From: Shewanella sp. ANA-3 | Lineage (GTDB): Bacteria; Pseudomonadota; Gammaproteobacteria; Enterobacterales; Shewanellaceae | Direction of reading: 5' to 3' | NCBI RefSeq assembly: GCF_000203935.1 | Contig: NC_008577.1 | Coordinates: forward strand, 3,596,001-3,660,000 | Length of the DNA stretch: 64,000 bases | Shown here: in pieces, positions 36,110-45,861 of the stretch | Layout: each line of letters opens with the position of its first letter | Numbering within the stretch: position 1 is the first letter of the stretch | Program-made: the position numbers and the translations under genes | The notes under the pieces: generated by a model | Told to the model about the DNA's origin: nothing | Database searches by the model: none | The model's input: only the letters and a program-made list of their open reading frames with translations

Positions 36110-37027
36110 CTAGTGAATTCCACCTACTCGTTCAAAACGCACACCACTTGGCACCCAAGTTGGCAGGAAGTCGGCTTTAGAACGGTCAAACTCAAAACTA
36201 ATCCAGATAGCGACCGCTTTACCCACAAGATTCTCTTCAGGGACAAAGCCCCAGAAACGGCTGTCGGTACTGTTATCGCGGTTGTCACCCATCGCAAAAT
36301 AATGGCCTTCGGGTACAAGGAACTCACCCGCAGGTAAATTCCCTTCGCGTTTGAAGTATCCCAGCATATCGGGGCGACTTGGATTGATTAAAATATCGTG
36401 GGCCACTTCACCGAGTTGCTCTTTAAAACGAATTAATGGCACACCATCTTGGCTGAAATCACCACGGCTGATTTCGGTACGCGCCACCAGTTCTGGCTCA
36501 GGGCAATGGGTTTGCTCGGCGCCACAGGCTTTTTGGATCATCAACTGCTTGTTGCGGTAGATAATCCGATCGCCCGGTAAACCCACCACGCGCTTGATGT
36601 AGTCAATCTGAGGGTTCTCAGGATATTTAAACACAATCACATCGCCACGTTTCGGCTCGCCCGTTTCAATCAGTTTAGTGCGCCATACGGGATCTTTTAG
36701 GCCATAGCTAAACTTTTCCACCAGAATAAAGTCACCCACCAACAGGGTTGGCATCATAGAGCCTGAGGGAATTTGGAATGGTTCGTAAATAAACGAGCGC
36801 AGGATCAACACAAAGGCAATCACAGGGAAGATGGAGTGCGCGGTTTCAACCACTGTGGGTTCGCGGATGATGTTATATTCAGCTTCCTCGGTTAAATTAG
36901 CCTGCGAAGCCTTGGCTAAGGCTAAGCTTTCGCGGCGTTTAGGCGCAAATACCAGCACATCGATTAACCAGATCAACCCAGAAATCAGGGTGACTAGCAC
37001 TAAAATAATGGAAAAATAGGCTGCCAT
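36110..37027 (-). CDS. lepB: Signal peptidase I
   Basis: 305 residues. Two N-terminal membrane segments (about 4-26 and 63-80), then the periplasmic catalytic domain with the Ser nucleophile at 90 in [11 protein letters not shown] and Lys145 in [12 protein letters not shown] as general base; the C-terminal box [14 protein letters not shown] is present. It removes signal peptides from exported proteins. It follows lepA after about 180 bases with a hairpin between, so it may have its own promoter. Its stop is two bases from the rnc ATG. Confidence 0.97.
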   Translation of the reverse strand: MAAYFSIILVLVTLISGLIWLIDVLVFAPKRRESLALAKASQANLTEEAEYNIIREPTVVETAHSIFPVIAFVLILRSFIYEPFQIPSGSMMPTLLVGDFILVEKFSYGLKDPVWRTKLIETGEPKRGDVIVFKYPENPQIDYIKRVVGLPGDRIIYRNKQLMIQKACGAEQTHCPEPELVARTEISRGDFSQDGVPLIRFKEQLGEVAHDILINPSRPDMLGYFKREGNLPAGEFLVPEGHYFAMGDNRDNSTDSRFWGFVPEENLVGKAVAIWISFEFDRSKADFLPTWVPSGVRFERVGGIH

Positions 37028-37157
37028 TGCTTATTGAACTCCTGCCTTGAAATGTAAAGATCCAAACTCAGCGACTATTGTATTTCGACTCGCGAACTTT
37101 AGTTAACTTACCGTATTTCTAAAAAAACACCACAAAACATACGATAAGCTAAGTAAA

Positions 37158-37176
37158 GCGCCGCAAACTGCGGCGC
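37158..37176 (-). terminator. Hairpin between lepA and lepB
   Basis: Eight-bp arms GCGCCGCA (37158-37165) and TGCGGCGC (37169-37176) with loop AAC; leftward it is followed by TTTACTT. It lies on the leading side of lepA's stop and may partly terminate or attenuate read-through from lepB. The T run is short. Confidence 0.5.
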
Positions 37177-37206
37177 AATAATAGCTAAATTGTGTTATCT
37201 CGAGTG

Positions 37207-38997
37207 TTACTCGTTTAGCTTAAGTACCGCTAAGAACGCCTCTTGCGGCACCTCAACGTTACCCACTTGTTTCATCCGTTTCTTACCCTCTTTTTGTTTA
37301 TTCAAGAGTTTCTTCTTACGGGAAACGTCACCACCGTAACACTTAGCCGTTACGTCTTTACGTAAGGCTTTTACGGTAGAACGGGCAATAATTTGGCTGC
37401 CAACAGCGGCTTGAATCGCAATATCAAACATCTGACGAGGGATAAGCTCTTTCATCTTCTCAACCAACGCCAAACCACGGTGACGAATGTTTGAACGGTG
37501 AATAATCATCGCCAATGCGTCTACGCGGTCGCCGTTGATTAAGATATCTAAGCGCACCATGTCCGCAGGATCGAAGCGGATGAAGTTGTATTCTAACGAT
37601 GCATAACCACGGCTGGTTGATTTTAAGCGGTCGAAGAAGTCCATTACCACTTCTGCCATCGGCAGATGGTAAGTCACGGCCACTTGGTTGCCGTGGTAAA
37701 CCATGTTCACTTGGGTACCGCGTTTTTCGATACACAGGGTAATCACGTTACCTAAGTATTCTTTTGGCACAAGAATGTTAGCTTCAACGATTGGCTCACG
37801 CATCTCTTCGATGTTGTTAATCGCCGGCAAGTCCGCTGGGTTATCAACATAGATGGTTTCACCACTGGTCAACAGCACCTCATACACTACGGTAGGCGCC
37901 GTCGTGATAAGGTCAAGATCGTATTCACGCTCTAAACGCTCTTGAATGATTTCCATGTGGAGCAGGCCTAAATAGCCAATACGGAAACCAAAACCTAGGG
38001 CTGATGAACTTTCAGGCTCGAAGAACAATGACGCATCGTTGAGGCTGAGTTTGTTCAGCGCATCGCGGAAGTTTTCATATTCATCGGTCGAAATCGGGAA
38101 CACACCCGCGTATACCTGAGGCTTCACTTTCTTAAAGCCGGGTAATGGCTTTTCAGCACCATGCTTAGCCAGCGTCAAGGTATCACCCACTGGTGCACCA
38201 TGAATCTCTTTAATACCCGCGATAACGAAACCTACTTCACCGGTTTTCAGCTCGGTTTTATCGGTTTGTTTAGGCGTGAAAATACCCACGCGATCTGCGG
38301 TGTGGTTTTGTCCGGTAGACATTACCTTAAACTTGTCGCCTTTTTTCAGCACGCCATTTTTAATACGTACGAGAGAAACAACGCCTAAGTAGCTGTCAAA
38401 CCAAGAGTCGATGATCAACGCTTGTAGCGGCGCCTCTGGGTCGCCTTCTGGCGGTGGAATTTGATCGACGATGACTTCTAATACCTCGTCAATACCTACA
38501 CCGGTTTTGGCCGAGCAACGCACAGCGTTCATCGCATCGATACCCACGATGTCTTCAATCTCAGCGGCTACGCGCTCAGGATCGGCTTGGGGTAAGTCGA
38601 TTTTGTTCAGGATAGGTACTACGTCCAGATTCATATCCAGCGCGGTGTAACAGTTTGCAAGCGTCTGGGCTTCAACACCTTGACCCGCATCCACCACGAG
38701 CAGCGCACCCTCACAGGCGGCTAATGAACGAGATACTTCATAGGAAAAGTCAACGTGGCCTGGAGTATCAATAAAGTTAAGTTGGTAAGTCTCGCCATTT
38801 TTGGCTTTGTATTCCAACGTGACGCTCTGGGCCTTAATCGTGATACCGCGCTCACGCTCTAGATCCATAGAATCAAGAACTTGCGCATCCATTTCACGGT
38901 CGCTTAACCCGCCACAAACCTGAATAAGACGATCTGATAGCGTCGATTTACCATGGTCGATATGGGCAATAATTGAGAAGTTTCTAATGTGTTTCAT
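37207..38997 (-). CDS. lepA: Elongation factor 4
   Basis: 596 residues, a ribosome-associated translational GTPase. G motifs: AHIDHGKST at 11-19, DTPGHVDF at 77-84, NKID at 131-134. Domain II, an EF-G-like domain III/V and a C-terminal LepA-specific domain (about 490-596) follow. It is implicated in ribosome biogenesis and initiation. The gene is upstream of lepB in the same direction, as in E. coli, and separated from rseC by 167 bases. Confidence 0.97.
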   Translation of the reverse strand: MKHIRNFSIIAHIDHGKSTLSDRLIQVCGGLSDREMDAQVLDSMDLERERGITIKAQSVTLEYKAKNGETYQLNFIDTPGHVDFSYEVSRSLAACEGALLVVDAGQGVEAQTLANCYTALDMNLDVVPILNKIDLPQADPERVAAEIEDIVGIDAMNAVRCSAKTGVGIDEVLEVIVDQIPPPEGDPEAPLQALIIDSWFDSYLGVVSLVRIKNGVLKKGDKFKVMSTGQNHTADRVGIFTPKQTDKTELKTGEVGFVIAGIKEIHGAPVGDTLTLAKHGAEKPLPGFKKVKPQVYAGVFPISTDEYENFRDALNKLSLNDASLFFEPESSSALGFGFRIGYLGLLHMEIIQERLEREYDLDLITTAPTVVYEVLLTSGETIYVDNPADLPAINNIEEMREPIVEANILVPKEYLGNVITLCIEKRGTQVNMVYHGNQVAVTYHLPMAEVVMDFFDRLKSTSRGYASLEYNFIRFDPADMVRLDILINGDRVDALAMIIHRSNIRHRGLALVEKMKELIPRQMFDIAIQAAVGSQIIARSTVKALRKDVTAKCYGGDVSRKKKLLNKQKEGKKRMKQVGNVEVPQEAFLAVLKLNE

Positions 38998-39164
38998 TAT
39001 GCTGCTATGACTAATACTGAAAAATGGATACGGTTCAAAGGTGCGAAATTGTACCTGATTGCGGTTTCAATACCAATCAGATTCACTCATCCTTCTCTTT
39101 AAGTCGGAAAATGTGGCTCTCAGCGGAAGTTTATTGCCAGATTAAAATCAATAACAACATGAAA

Positions 39165-39638
39165 TTAAACGGGTAATTTTTCTAAACTGATCCCTGAGCC
39201 TAAATAAGCCAAAATGACAGGTTGCGAATCGACTTCGAGTTGTTTTGCCTTGTGCTTTCCAAAGAACCAAGCGGCTATAGCGCCTAAGGCAGCAAAAGCT
39301 ATCGCACTGAGATCCGAATTGATTTCCAACAAACCTGCGAAAAACTGGCCAAATACGGCGCCAGTAAATAATCCGAGCAGCGGCATCAAATAAACTAAGG
39401 CCGCCGCTTTCAGGATCACGCTCTCTGGTAGACCGAGCTTGAGCAGTTCGCCAACCTCGCAGGTTCGTTCACTTTGAATGGAGAATTGTTGTGTCTTTGC
39501 CGAAAAAGCCTGAGCCACCGCCGACGTACCACAAGACTCGCTACTGCTGCAGCTCTTACAGGTACTTTTGAGCTCTACCTCGACGGTCAGCCAACCTTGA
39601 TTATCGCAGGCGACAACCCGCGCCACTTCTTCCATCAT
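39165..39638 (-). CDS. rseC: SoxR-reducing/sigma-E factor protein RseC
   Basis: 157 residues. An N-terminal cytoplasmic part with Cys27, Cys30 and Cys36 in TCKSCSSSESCG, then two membrane helices (about 77-100 and 103-125). RseC proteins belong to the RseC/MucC family; in E. coli they are linked to sigma-E modulation and SoxR reduction. Last gene of the rpoE operon, 11 bases after rseB. Two consecutive ATG codons begin it, and the exact start is unclear. Confidence 0.93.
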   Translation of the reverse strand: MMEEVARVVACDNQGWLTVEVELKSTCKSCSSSESCGTSAVAQAFSAKTQQFSIQSERTCEVGELLKLGLPESVILKAAALVYLMPLLGLFTGAVFGQFFAGLLEINSDLSAIAFAALGAIAAWFFGKHKAKQLEVDSQPVILAYLGSGISLEKLPV

Positions 39639-39649
39639 GATAAGGGGCC

Positions 39650-40582
39650 TTATTCTAACATCAGACTTTTCGCGATACGGGCCAAGGTTTCGGTAGGCAC
39701 TTTACCCACGGCAACTACTTCGGCATTACCCACTTTTTCAGACACCAAAGACAAGCCATTACGAGTGATTAACTCTTCAGGTAATGGCGTCGAGCCAGCT
39801 CGCGCGACATAGACAGAAATGCTGGCTAAGCCATCGGTTAAGGCAATATATTCAACCGCCTCGTGACTGCCAATTAAACGGTGATGGTCACGCACTACCA
39901 CACTAAATCCTGCTGGTAACCAAGAGAACTGCCAGTTTTGTCCATCTTGGCGTTCGGCCTGATCGATAACCGCTGGCCATTCTTGTTTATAGGCTTCCTG
40001 CAGAATCGATGGCGGCTCATTTAACTCAATCAGCTCAATCACCATCAGCTGTTCAAGTAATTGTTTATCTTGAGTTAGCATGTCGTATCTCAGCGGCAGA
40101 TAAGTGTCCATATCCAGCCAAATTTGGAAACCGTAACGGTACTCATCATTTGGCAGTAAACGGATCATTTGACCTGGACGTCCCGCAATACGCGTACGAC
40201 CACCGAGCACAAACTGATACCCCACTTCTAAGTCACTCATCTTTGACGAGAAAGCCGCAGGCCACACGCCCTGAATATGATTAGAAAGGATGCTATAGGC
40301 GGGTTGATCGTGTTCAATAAAGGTGACTCTATTGCCCACTCTGACCGCATTTTTTGGCGGGCCATTGAGGTACTCAAGAAACGCAACTTCTTGATTATTC
40401 ACCTTACCGTGAAGATAAACCAAAGGCCGAATATGGTCGGCCTGAAGTTGTATAATCGATGCTTTGAACTCTTTCTCTTTTAAAGCCTGGCTCATTTTCT
40501 CAAGCCAGACTTTGGCAGGCATATCTTCCTGCGCCACTGCAGGGAATACCAAGGCTAACAAAGCCAACAGGATTAGACGCAA
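39650..40582 (-). CDS. rseB: Sigma-E regulatory protein RseB
   Basis: 310 residues, MucB/RseB family. A signal peptide (about 1-17) makes it periplasmic. The large N-terminal lipid-binding-like domain and a C-terminal domain (about 220-305) are those that bind RseA and the lipopolysaccharide stress signal. It protects RseA from DegS until released. The start codon is TTG, with AGGAG about six bases before it (unusual for this gene). It is 12 bases after rseA. Confidence 0.95.
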   Translation of the reverse strand: MRLILLALLALVFPAVAQEDMPAKVWLEKMSQALKEKEFKASIIQLQADHIRPLVYLHGKVNNQEVAFLEYLNGPPKNAVRVGNRVTFIEHDQPAYSILSNHIQGVWPAAFSSKMSDLEVGYQFVLGGRTRIAGRPGQMIRLLPNDEYRYGFQIWLDMDTYLPLRYDMLTQDKQLLEQLMVIELIELNEPPSILQEAYKQEWPAVIDQAERQDGQNWQFSWLPAGFSVVVRDHHRLIGSHEAVEYIALTDGLASISVYVARAGSTPLPEELITRNGLSLVSEKVGNAEVVAVGKVPTETLARIAKSLMLE

Positions 40583-40594
40583 GCTAACTCCTTA

Positions 40595-41218
40595 CTACTG
40601 ATTGACAGGAACGGGAATAACCTCGCTATTGTCTTCTACAACGGCACCCGTATTCAATCGTTGTTGCAACATATGGTCCTGAATATAAGTATTAATTCGG
40701 CGACGTTGCTCGTTCATTTTATCATTAGTGTAGCTCTGATTTTGCTGCACAGGACCTGTCTGTAGGCTCACTGGCGATGCACTACCGACAAGAGGACGGG
40801 TAATAAGCACAGGCGATGGCGACGCGGCATCATCGGCGGTTTGGTTAAAGTTCTGTACGCCAACGATGGCGAACATGGCCACAGTAGCGGCAATCGCATA
40901 CTGACCAAACTGCTTGAATAAGGGCACAACACGGCTTTGGCCAGCATTTACAGCCACTTGCTGTGGAGCCGCTGTGACGTCAGGCGCGCTAACTTGAGGC
41001 GAGACAATGGCAGGCTCAAGTTCGATTGCAGCTGCAATACTGGCGGAAAGGTCTAACGCCATAGTCTGGGGCAATTCGCCCCGCATAGCATCACCTATCA
41101 CATGATAGTTACGCCATTTATTATGTGAATGCGTATCGGCAGCAAGTTCTGCCATAGTCTGCAGATCTGTCTCTCCATCGACAGCGGCAGATACCCATTC
41201 TTGACCTAATTTATCCAT
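40595..41218 (-). CDS. rseA: Anti-sigma-E factor RseA
   Basis: 207 residues. A cytoplasmic N-terminal anti-sigma domain (about 1-70, with LGQEWVSAAVDGETD), a single membrane helix (about 103-120), and a periplasmic tail rich in Gln and Asn that would contact RseB and DegS. It holds sigma-E at the membrane. AGGTGAAC precedes the ATG. It is 26 bases after rpoE. Confidence 0.95.
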   Translation of the reverse strand: MDKLGQEWVSAAVDGETDLQTMAELAADTHSHNKWRNYHVIGDAMRGELPQTMALDLSASIAAAIELEPAIVSPQVSAPDVTAAPQQVAVNAGQSRVVPLFKQFGQYAIAATVAMFAIVGVQNFNQTADDAASPSPVLITRPLVGSASPVSLQTGPVQQNQSYTNDKMNEQRRRINTYIQDHMLQQRLNTGAVVEDNSEVIPVPVNQ

Positions 41219-41244
41219 TGTTCACCTGTCTAAATTTAAGGGTG

Positions 41245-41823
41245 TTACTCTTCCAGTAATGGCTGGAGTTTTTTATCGATTGCTTCACGGGCGCGGAAGA
41301 TACGAGATCTTACGGTACCCACAGGGCAATCCATGATGATGGCAATATCCTCGTAACTCATCCCATCGAGTTCACGCAGCGAAATCGCCATACGTAATTC
41401 TTCCGGCAAGGTTTCTAATGTCTCGAAAACCACTTTTTTGATTTCGTCCGATAACATTAGTCGCTCTGGGGAGGCAAACTCCTTTAGCGCATCACTGCCT
41501 TCGTAGTATTCGGCATCCTCTGCATCCACATCATTTGCAGGCGCTCTGCGCCCCTGTGACACGAGGTAATTCTTAGCCGTGTTTACGGCTATGCGGTACA
41601 ACCAGGTATAAAACGCACTTTCTCCGCGAAAGTTTGGCAAAGCTCGATAAGCTTTGATAAACGCTTCCTGTGCCACATCGGTAACGTCGGCTTGGTTACG
41701 CACATAGCGTGAAATCAAGCTCACTACTTTACTCTGATATTTAAGCACCAACAGGTTAAAAGCGTTTTTATCTCCCCGTTGTACGCGCTCAACTAATTGT
41801 TGATCACTTATTTGTCCACTCAT
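41245..41823 (-). CDS. rpoE: RNA polymerase sigma-E factor
   Basis: 192 residues (E. coli 191), an ECF sigma factor for envelope stress. Region 2 lies at about 20-90 (DVTDVAQEAFIKAYRALPNF, SAFYTWLYRIAVN) and region 4 at about 130-185 (LPEELRMAISLRELDGMSYEDIA, VGTVRSRIFRARE). It directs transcription of outer-membrane quality-control genes and is held by RseA. A sigma-E-type promoter lies upstream (41888-41915), consistent with autoregulation. First gene of rpoE-rseABC and divergent from nadB. Confidence 0.97.
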   Translation of the reverse strand: MSGQISDQQLVERVQRGDKNAFNLLVLKYQSKVVSLISRYVRNQADVTDVAQEAFIKAYRALPNFRGESAFYTWLYRIAVNTAKNYLVSQGRRAPANDVDAEDAEYYEGSDALKEFASPERLMLSDEIKKVVFETLETLPEELRMAISLRELDGMSYEDIAIIMDCPVGTVRSRIFRAREAIDKKLQPLLEE

Positions 41824-41887
41824 CCGAGCCGACTTCTCCCAAATCTAAAATGCTGATTTCTCAGTCGCTCGAATCATATTCACTTAT

Positions 41888-41915
41888 GTAGACTAGCGTG
41901 CTTTGAAAAAGTTCT
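41888..41915 (-). promoter_or_regulatory. Sigma-E-type promoter of rpoE
   Basis: On the minus strand AGAACTT (plus 41909-41915) is followed by 16 bases and TCTAC (plus 41888-41892), close to the sigma-E consensus of a GGAACTT-type -35 and a TCTGA-type -10 separated by 16 bases. It lies 65 bases upstream of the rpoE start. Confidence 0.65.
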
Positions 41916-42012
41916 AAGAATTATACAAAAAAAGTAAGGTTAAAAGGAAAGTACCCATAATCGGTGAGTTGGTTTACCATAGATGGCACTCTCAGTCATA
42001 GCATGATACCCG

Positions 42013-43626
42013 ATGAAACAAGTAGTTGAACACCAATCTGACATATTAGTCATAGGTAGCGGTGCCGCAGGTCTGACACTAGCTTTGCATCTTGCTGAAA
42101 AAGCAAACGTAATTCTGCTCTCAAAAGGCCCACTCTCGGAAGGGTCGACATACTACGCCCAAGGCGGTATCGCCTCCGTGTTCGATGAAAGTGATACCAT
42201 CGAATCCCATGTGGCCGATACGTTAGTGGCTGGCGCCGGCTTGTGCGATAAAGAAGTGGTAACTTTTACCGCTGAAAACGCCAAGAGCGCCATGCAATGG
42301 TTAATTGAATGTGGTGTGGCATTCGATAAAGAAGAAACCACTGGCGATAATGCCAAAGACGCGCCTTATCACTTGACCCGCGAAGGCGGCCACAGCCATA
42401 GACGCATTCTGCATGCCGCCGATGCGACTGGCAAAGAAGTGCAAACCACACTGCAAGAACGCGCCCTCGCCCATCCCAATATTCAAGTTTTAGAACGTTA
42501 CAACGCCATCGACCTCATCACCACCCGTAAATTAAATCGCCCTGGCAATCGCGTGTTAGGCGCTTATGTGTGGAACCGTAATGCCGAACAGGTTGAAACC
42601 ATTAAGGCAAAATTTGTCGCATTAGCCACGGGCGGTAGCTCTAAGGTCTACCAATACACCTCAAACCCCGATGTGGCGAGTGGTGATGGTATTGCCATGG
42701 CGTGGCGTGCAGGTTGCCGTGTGGCTAACATGGAGTTTAATCAATTCCATCCGACCTGCCTTTACCATGCCGATGCGCGTAACTTCCTGCTGACCGAAGC
42801 CCTGCGCGGTGAAGGGGCTTATTTACGCCGCCCCGATGGCAGCCGCTTTATGCCAGACTTTGACGAGCGAGCCGAACTCGCGCCTCGCGATATCGTAGCC
42901 CGCGCCATCGACTATGAGATGAAGCGTTTAGGTGCCGATTGCGTCTACTTAGACATTAGCCATAAAGACAGCGACTTTATCATCAAGCACTTCCCAACGA
43001 TCTATAGTCGCTGCTTGGAACTGGGTATCGATATCACCAAGGATGCCATTCCAGTGGTGCCTGCCGCCCACTATACCTGTGGTGGCGTGATGACGGATTT
43101 GCACGGTCAAACCGACCTCAATGGTCTCTATGCCATCGGCGAAGTAGCCTATACCGGCTTACATGGTGCGAACCGCTTGGCGAGTAACTCGCTACTCGAG
43201 TGTTTGGTATTTGCCCGCGCTGCGTCGCAGGATATTGAGAGCCAAATGCACAAAATTCCATTACCGGGGCAAATTCCGGCGTGGGACGAGAGTAAAGTTT
43301 CCAACTCAGATGAGGAAGTGGTAATTGCCCACAACTGGCACGAACTGCGCCTCTTTATGTGGGACTATGTGGGGATCGTCCGCTCAGATAAACGTTTGGA
43401 GCGCGCACTGCGTCGCTGCTTGATGCTGCAACAGGAAATCCAAGAGTATTACAGCAACTTCAGAGTCAGCAATAACCTACTGGAACTGCGTAACTTAGTG
43501 CAAGTGGCGGAGCTGATTATCCGCTGCGCTATGGATCGTAAAGAGAGCCGTGGTCTGCACTATAATATCGACCATCCCGAGAAGGTAGACTCTCCACAAC
43601 CAACGATTCTGCAACCTGAAAAATAA
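42013..43626 (+). CDS. nadB: L-aspartate oxidase
   Basis: 537 residues (E. coli NadB 540). It oxidises aspartate to iminoaspartate for NAD synthesis. An FAD-binding GSGAAGLT loop is at 17-24, the substrate-pocket segment [10 protein letters not shown] at about 44-53, and [26 protein letters not shown] later; a helical C-terminal domain starts near 435. It is divergent from rpoE, as in E. coli. A clear terminator follows. Confidence 0.97.
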   Translation: MKQVVEHQSDILVIGSGAAGLTLALHLAEKANVILLSKGPLSEGSTYYAQGGIASVFDESDTIESHVADTLVAGAGLCDKEVVTFTAENAKSAMQWLIECGVAFDKEETTGDNAKDAPYHLTREGGHSHRRILHAADATGKEVQTTLQERALAHPNIQVLERYNAIDLITTRKLNRPGNRVLGAYVWNRNAEQVETIKAKFVALATGGSSKVYQYTSNPDVASGDGIAMAWRAGCRVANMEFNQFHPTCLYHADARNFLLTEALRGEGAYLRRPDGSRFMPDFDERAELAPRDIVARAIDYEMKRLGADCVYLDISHKDSDFIIKHFPTIYSRCLELGIDITKDAIPVVPAAHYTCGGVMTDLHGQTDLNGLYAIGEVAYTGLHGANRLASNSLLECLVFARAASQDIESQMHKIPLPGQIPAWDESKVSNSDEEVVIAHNWHELRLFMWDYVGIVRSDKRLERALRRCLMLQQEIQEYYSNFRVSNNLLELRNLVQVAELIIRCAMDRKESRGLHYNIDHPEKVDSPQPTILQPEK

Positions 43627-43652
43627 CCGAGTTGCTTAAGGGACATTTTTGA

Positions 43653-43688
43653 CGGGCTAAATCTACTCAGATTTAGCCCGTTTTATTT
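43653..43688 (+). terminator. Intrinsic terminator of nadB
   Basis: 12-bp arms CGGGCTAAATCT and AGATTTAGCCCG with loop ACTC, followed by TTTTATTT. Confidence 0.9.
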
Positions 43689-43716
43689 AGGCTGAAGGAA
43701 CCATTTTAGATATGAA

Positions 43717-44157
43717 TTAAAGGGACTCGCGTTGGCTCGTCGCCTGAGTTTTAACCTTGAGTAATAAACGGCATAAGTGGCGGTAATCTGTATCGCTAAA
43801 CATATCGGCCCACAGGGGCAAGAGATACAACTTATCGGCGGACTGATAGTACATTAAGCAGACAAAGGGCGTTACCCAAGTTTTCGGGAGCACATAAAAC
43901 GCCTCCCCCGTCGAGAGCCAGCCTTCCCCTTTTCCATTGAGTTCAAAACGGTAATGCCAAGTCCTCAGTCGCCATAACTGATAGCCCAAGAATCCGAGGA
44001 TTAAAACGGCGAACACCAACTTAAGCACAAGCCAAAATATAACGTCCGTTTCAGGCCAGATAAGTAAAGAGGTACTGCAGACACAAACAAAAACGACCAA
44101 CGAGAGTCGCTGGTCGCTAGAGGCTTTTACGCTAAAACTATGGCGCCGCTCTGCCAC
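43717..44157 (-). CDS. ygfX: YgfX/CptA-like membrane protein
   Basis: 146 residues with two membrane segments (about 18-35 and 38-60). It lies downstream of sdhE and overlaps it by 20 bases, the same arrangement as E. coli ygfX-ygfY. E. coli YgfX has been described as a toxin-like inhibitor of MreB/FtsZ and as interacting with SdhE, but that role is disputed; here it is only inferred by location. The start is a GTG. Conserved pattern includes LRTWHYRFELNGKGEGWL. Confidence 0.8.
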   Translation of the reverse strand: MAERRHSFSVKASSDQRLSLVVFVCVCSTSLLIWPETDVIFWLVLKLVFAVLILGFLGYQLWRLRTWHYRFELNGKGEGWLSTGEAFYVLPKTWVTPFVCLMYYQSADKLYLLPLWADMFSDTDYRHLCRLLLKVKTQATSQRESL

Positions 44158-44377
44158 GGACTTGCACTACCATGCGGGCAAGCTCGGCATCGGGACAGGC
44201 TTCATGACCCATAAACCAAGCAAATAATTCAGGGTCTTCACACTCGAGTAAACGAATAAACAGGGCCTTGTCGTCATCCGACAAATCCTGATAAACATTT
44301 TCGACGAAAGGCTGGAACAAGACGTCCAATTCGAGCATTCCGCGGCGACATGCCCAGCGGACCCGTGCAATGTTCAT
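44138..44377 (-). CDS. sdhE: FAD assembly factor SdhE
   Basis: 79 residues. The RGxxE motif, essential for flavin attachment to succinate dehydrogenase, is present as RRGMLELD at residues 11-18. It promotes covalent flavinylation of SdhA and FrdA. A TTG at 44386 lengthens it by three residues but includes the GGAG ribosome site; the ATG at 44377 is preferred. Its 3' end overlaps the ygfX start, so the two are coupled. Confidence 0.92.
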   Translation of the reverse strand: MNIARVRWACRRGMLELDVLFQPFVENVYQDLSDDDKALFIRLLECEDPELFAWFMGHEACPDAELARMVVQVRGRAAP

Positions 44378-44468
44378 TAACTCCAAGTTAATTCTCCCAA
44401 AACAAATTTCGCCCTAGTTTACCAGTTCACGCCGTAGAGTGTCGATGCAAGCCGTATTGAAACTCGGT

Positions 44469-45377
44469 TTAGCACCGCTGAACTTGGCTGTCTAATCCGG
44501 CAAATAAATCACTGAAATCCGTCTCTAATAAACGTTTCACCGCTGGATGTTGGATCATCCGCTCGGCAAACATCACATGGTATTCTTCCTTAACATCTAA
44601 GGTTTCGCCGAGCAAATGCATGCCGTGGGAAATCACTTCTTGCGGATAGACCGACGGCGTGACGAAGATCCCGCGTTTAAGGTAGCCAAAGGCCTTCATC
44701 ATCGCCGCATCATCAAACTCACCTAAGATACTGACCTTAAGATTTTGCTCATCAAACCAACGGTATAATTGTTGCCCAAGCGATGTTCTACGACCGGGGA
44801 TCAGCAATTGCCCTTGCTCTAAACAAGCGGGGAAATCGGCGCTGTAGGTTTCGGCGGAGAAAAAGCTCACGCCACACTCACCCAGTTTTTTCGATAAAAT
44901 CTCAGGATATTTCAATGACTCACCCGCACAGTCCGAGAGGATCATATCCAGTTTATGCTCGCGTAAACGGGTCATTAAACTTTCGTGGGTCGCTTCATAA
45001 CAAGCAAGGTGCATGGAGCCGTCATTGGGCACAACAGAAAGCAATACGCGACTCGCCAAGGCTTTAGACAAGGCATCGGCAATCCCCACTTCAAATAAAA
45101 TGGCATCATCTTTTTGATAGTTGAGTAAATCGAGCATCTCATAACTGAGGGAAAACATCTTATCGGCGTAGCGAAATACCAGCTCACCGAGTTCCGTCGC
45201 CTCTAAATTGCGTCCGACACGTTTGAATAGACTACCATTAAGACGATCTTCGAGGGCGCGAATTTGCCCCGTGATGGTTTGAGGCGTCAGACAAAGGGCT
45301 TCGGCCGCCTTGGCCACAGAGCCCTTCTTCTTGATCATCCAGAAATAATACAGATGGTTGTAATTAAGATGCAGCAT
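44469..45377 (-). CDS. nhaR: LysR-type activator NhaR
   Basis: 302 residues. The N-terminal winged helix-turn-helix (about 5-64, AKAAEALCLTPQTITGQIRALE) and effector domain match NhaR. It activates nhaA in response to Na+, which agrees with nhaA lying upstream in this cluster. A TTG at 45383 gives an alternative; the ATG at 45377 aligns with the E. coli start. The LYYFW segment is characteristic. Confidence 0.92.
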   Translation of the reverse strand: MLHLNYNHLYYFWMIKKKGSVAKAAEALCLTPQTITGQIRALEDRLNGSLFKRVGRNLEATELGELVFRYADKMFSLSYEMLDLLNYQKDDAILFEVGIADALSKALASRVLLSVVPNDGSMHLACYEATHESLMTRLREHKLDMILSDCAGESLKYPEILSKKLGECGVSFFSAETYSADFPACLEQGQLLIPGRRTSLGQQLYRWFDEQNLKVSILGEFDDAAMMKAFGYLKRGIFVTPSVYPQEVISHGMHLLGETLDVKEEYHVMFAERMIQHPAVKRLLETDFSDLFAGLDSQVQRC

Positions 45378-45472
45378 CGCCAATGAGCTTCCTCTAATGG
45401 ATACCGCAGCCTCAAGGGCTGCGGTATGTCGGATCGCAGTGACTCAGCTTAACAAATGATGAGTCGATTGCG

Positions 45473-45859
45473 CTATTTTAAACGCTGACAATCCAATAAG
45501 TTAACTACTATTCCCTGCAGCTGTTCTAAATCGGCTGCAGTCCCCGTGCTAACCGCTTCCGTTACGCCAGAGACTAAACTGTCTCTGTCCGGAATACGGT
45601 TGGCGCAATAAGTACGATTCGCCTCTTGGAAACGTTTACCGCCACGGTACTTGAGCGCCCTAGACTCATAGCCATTGGTTTCAAGCCGTGCGCCTAATGC
45701 CTCAGATTTAAACATTAACGCGCCATCGACTATGCCCTCAAGGTAGCTTTGACAGGTTTGTGATGCGACATCCTTGTTACAGGCATCAATCTGCGAAGCC
45801 ATTGCGCTTGAAGAAAGTGTTAACAGTGCTGCCATTCCTACTAATTTCATATTTATCAT
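45473..45859 (-). CDS. Small exported protein, Rap1a/Tai-like
   Basis: 128 residues with a signal peptide (about 1-21, ending AMAS). The mature part has four Cys residues, in ACNKD, TCQSYLEGIVDGAL, YCANRIPDR and LDCQRLK. The pattern of CxxYL-x-G followed by a later C-x-P/N-D segment resembles the Rap1a/Tai immunity-protein family, whose members neutralise secreted amidase effectors; the match is by eye only. It starts two bases after the nhaA stop, and its AGGAG lies in the nhaA end, so it is translationally coupled to nhaA. Function in sodium/proton homeostasis or as an immunity protein is not established. Confidence 0.65.
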   Translation of the reverse strand: MINMKLVGMAALLTLSSSAMASQIDACNKDVASQTCQSYLEGIVDGALMFKSEALGARLETNGYESRALKYRGGKRFQEANRTYCANRIPDRDSLVSGVTEAVSTGTAADLEQLQGIVVNLLDCQRLK

Positions 45860-45861
45860 AG

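Noticed and set aside
39066..39100. AATACCAATCAGATTC block resembling part of the MITE-like ends
   Set aside because: Only one short similar block is visible and no partner end was found in the 167-base gap, so it is not called as a second copy.
45401..45427. Strong 11-bp hairpin between nhaR and the small exported gene
   Set aside because: No T run follows on either strand, so it is not called a terminator; it may be an operator or mRNA stem, but there is nothing further to support it.
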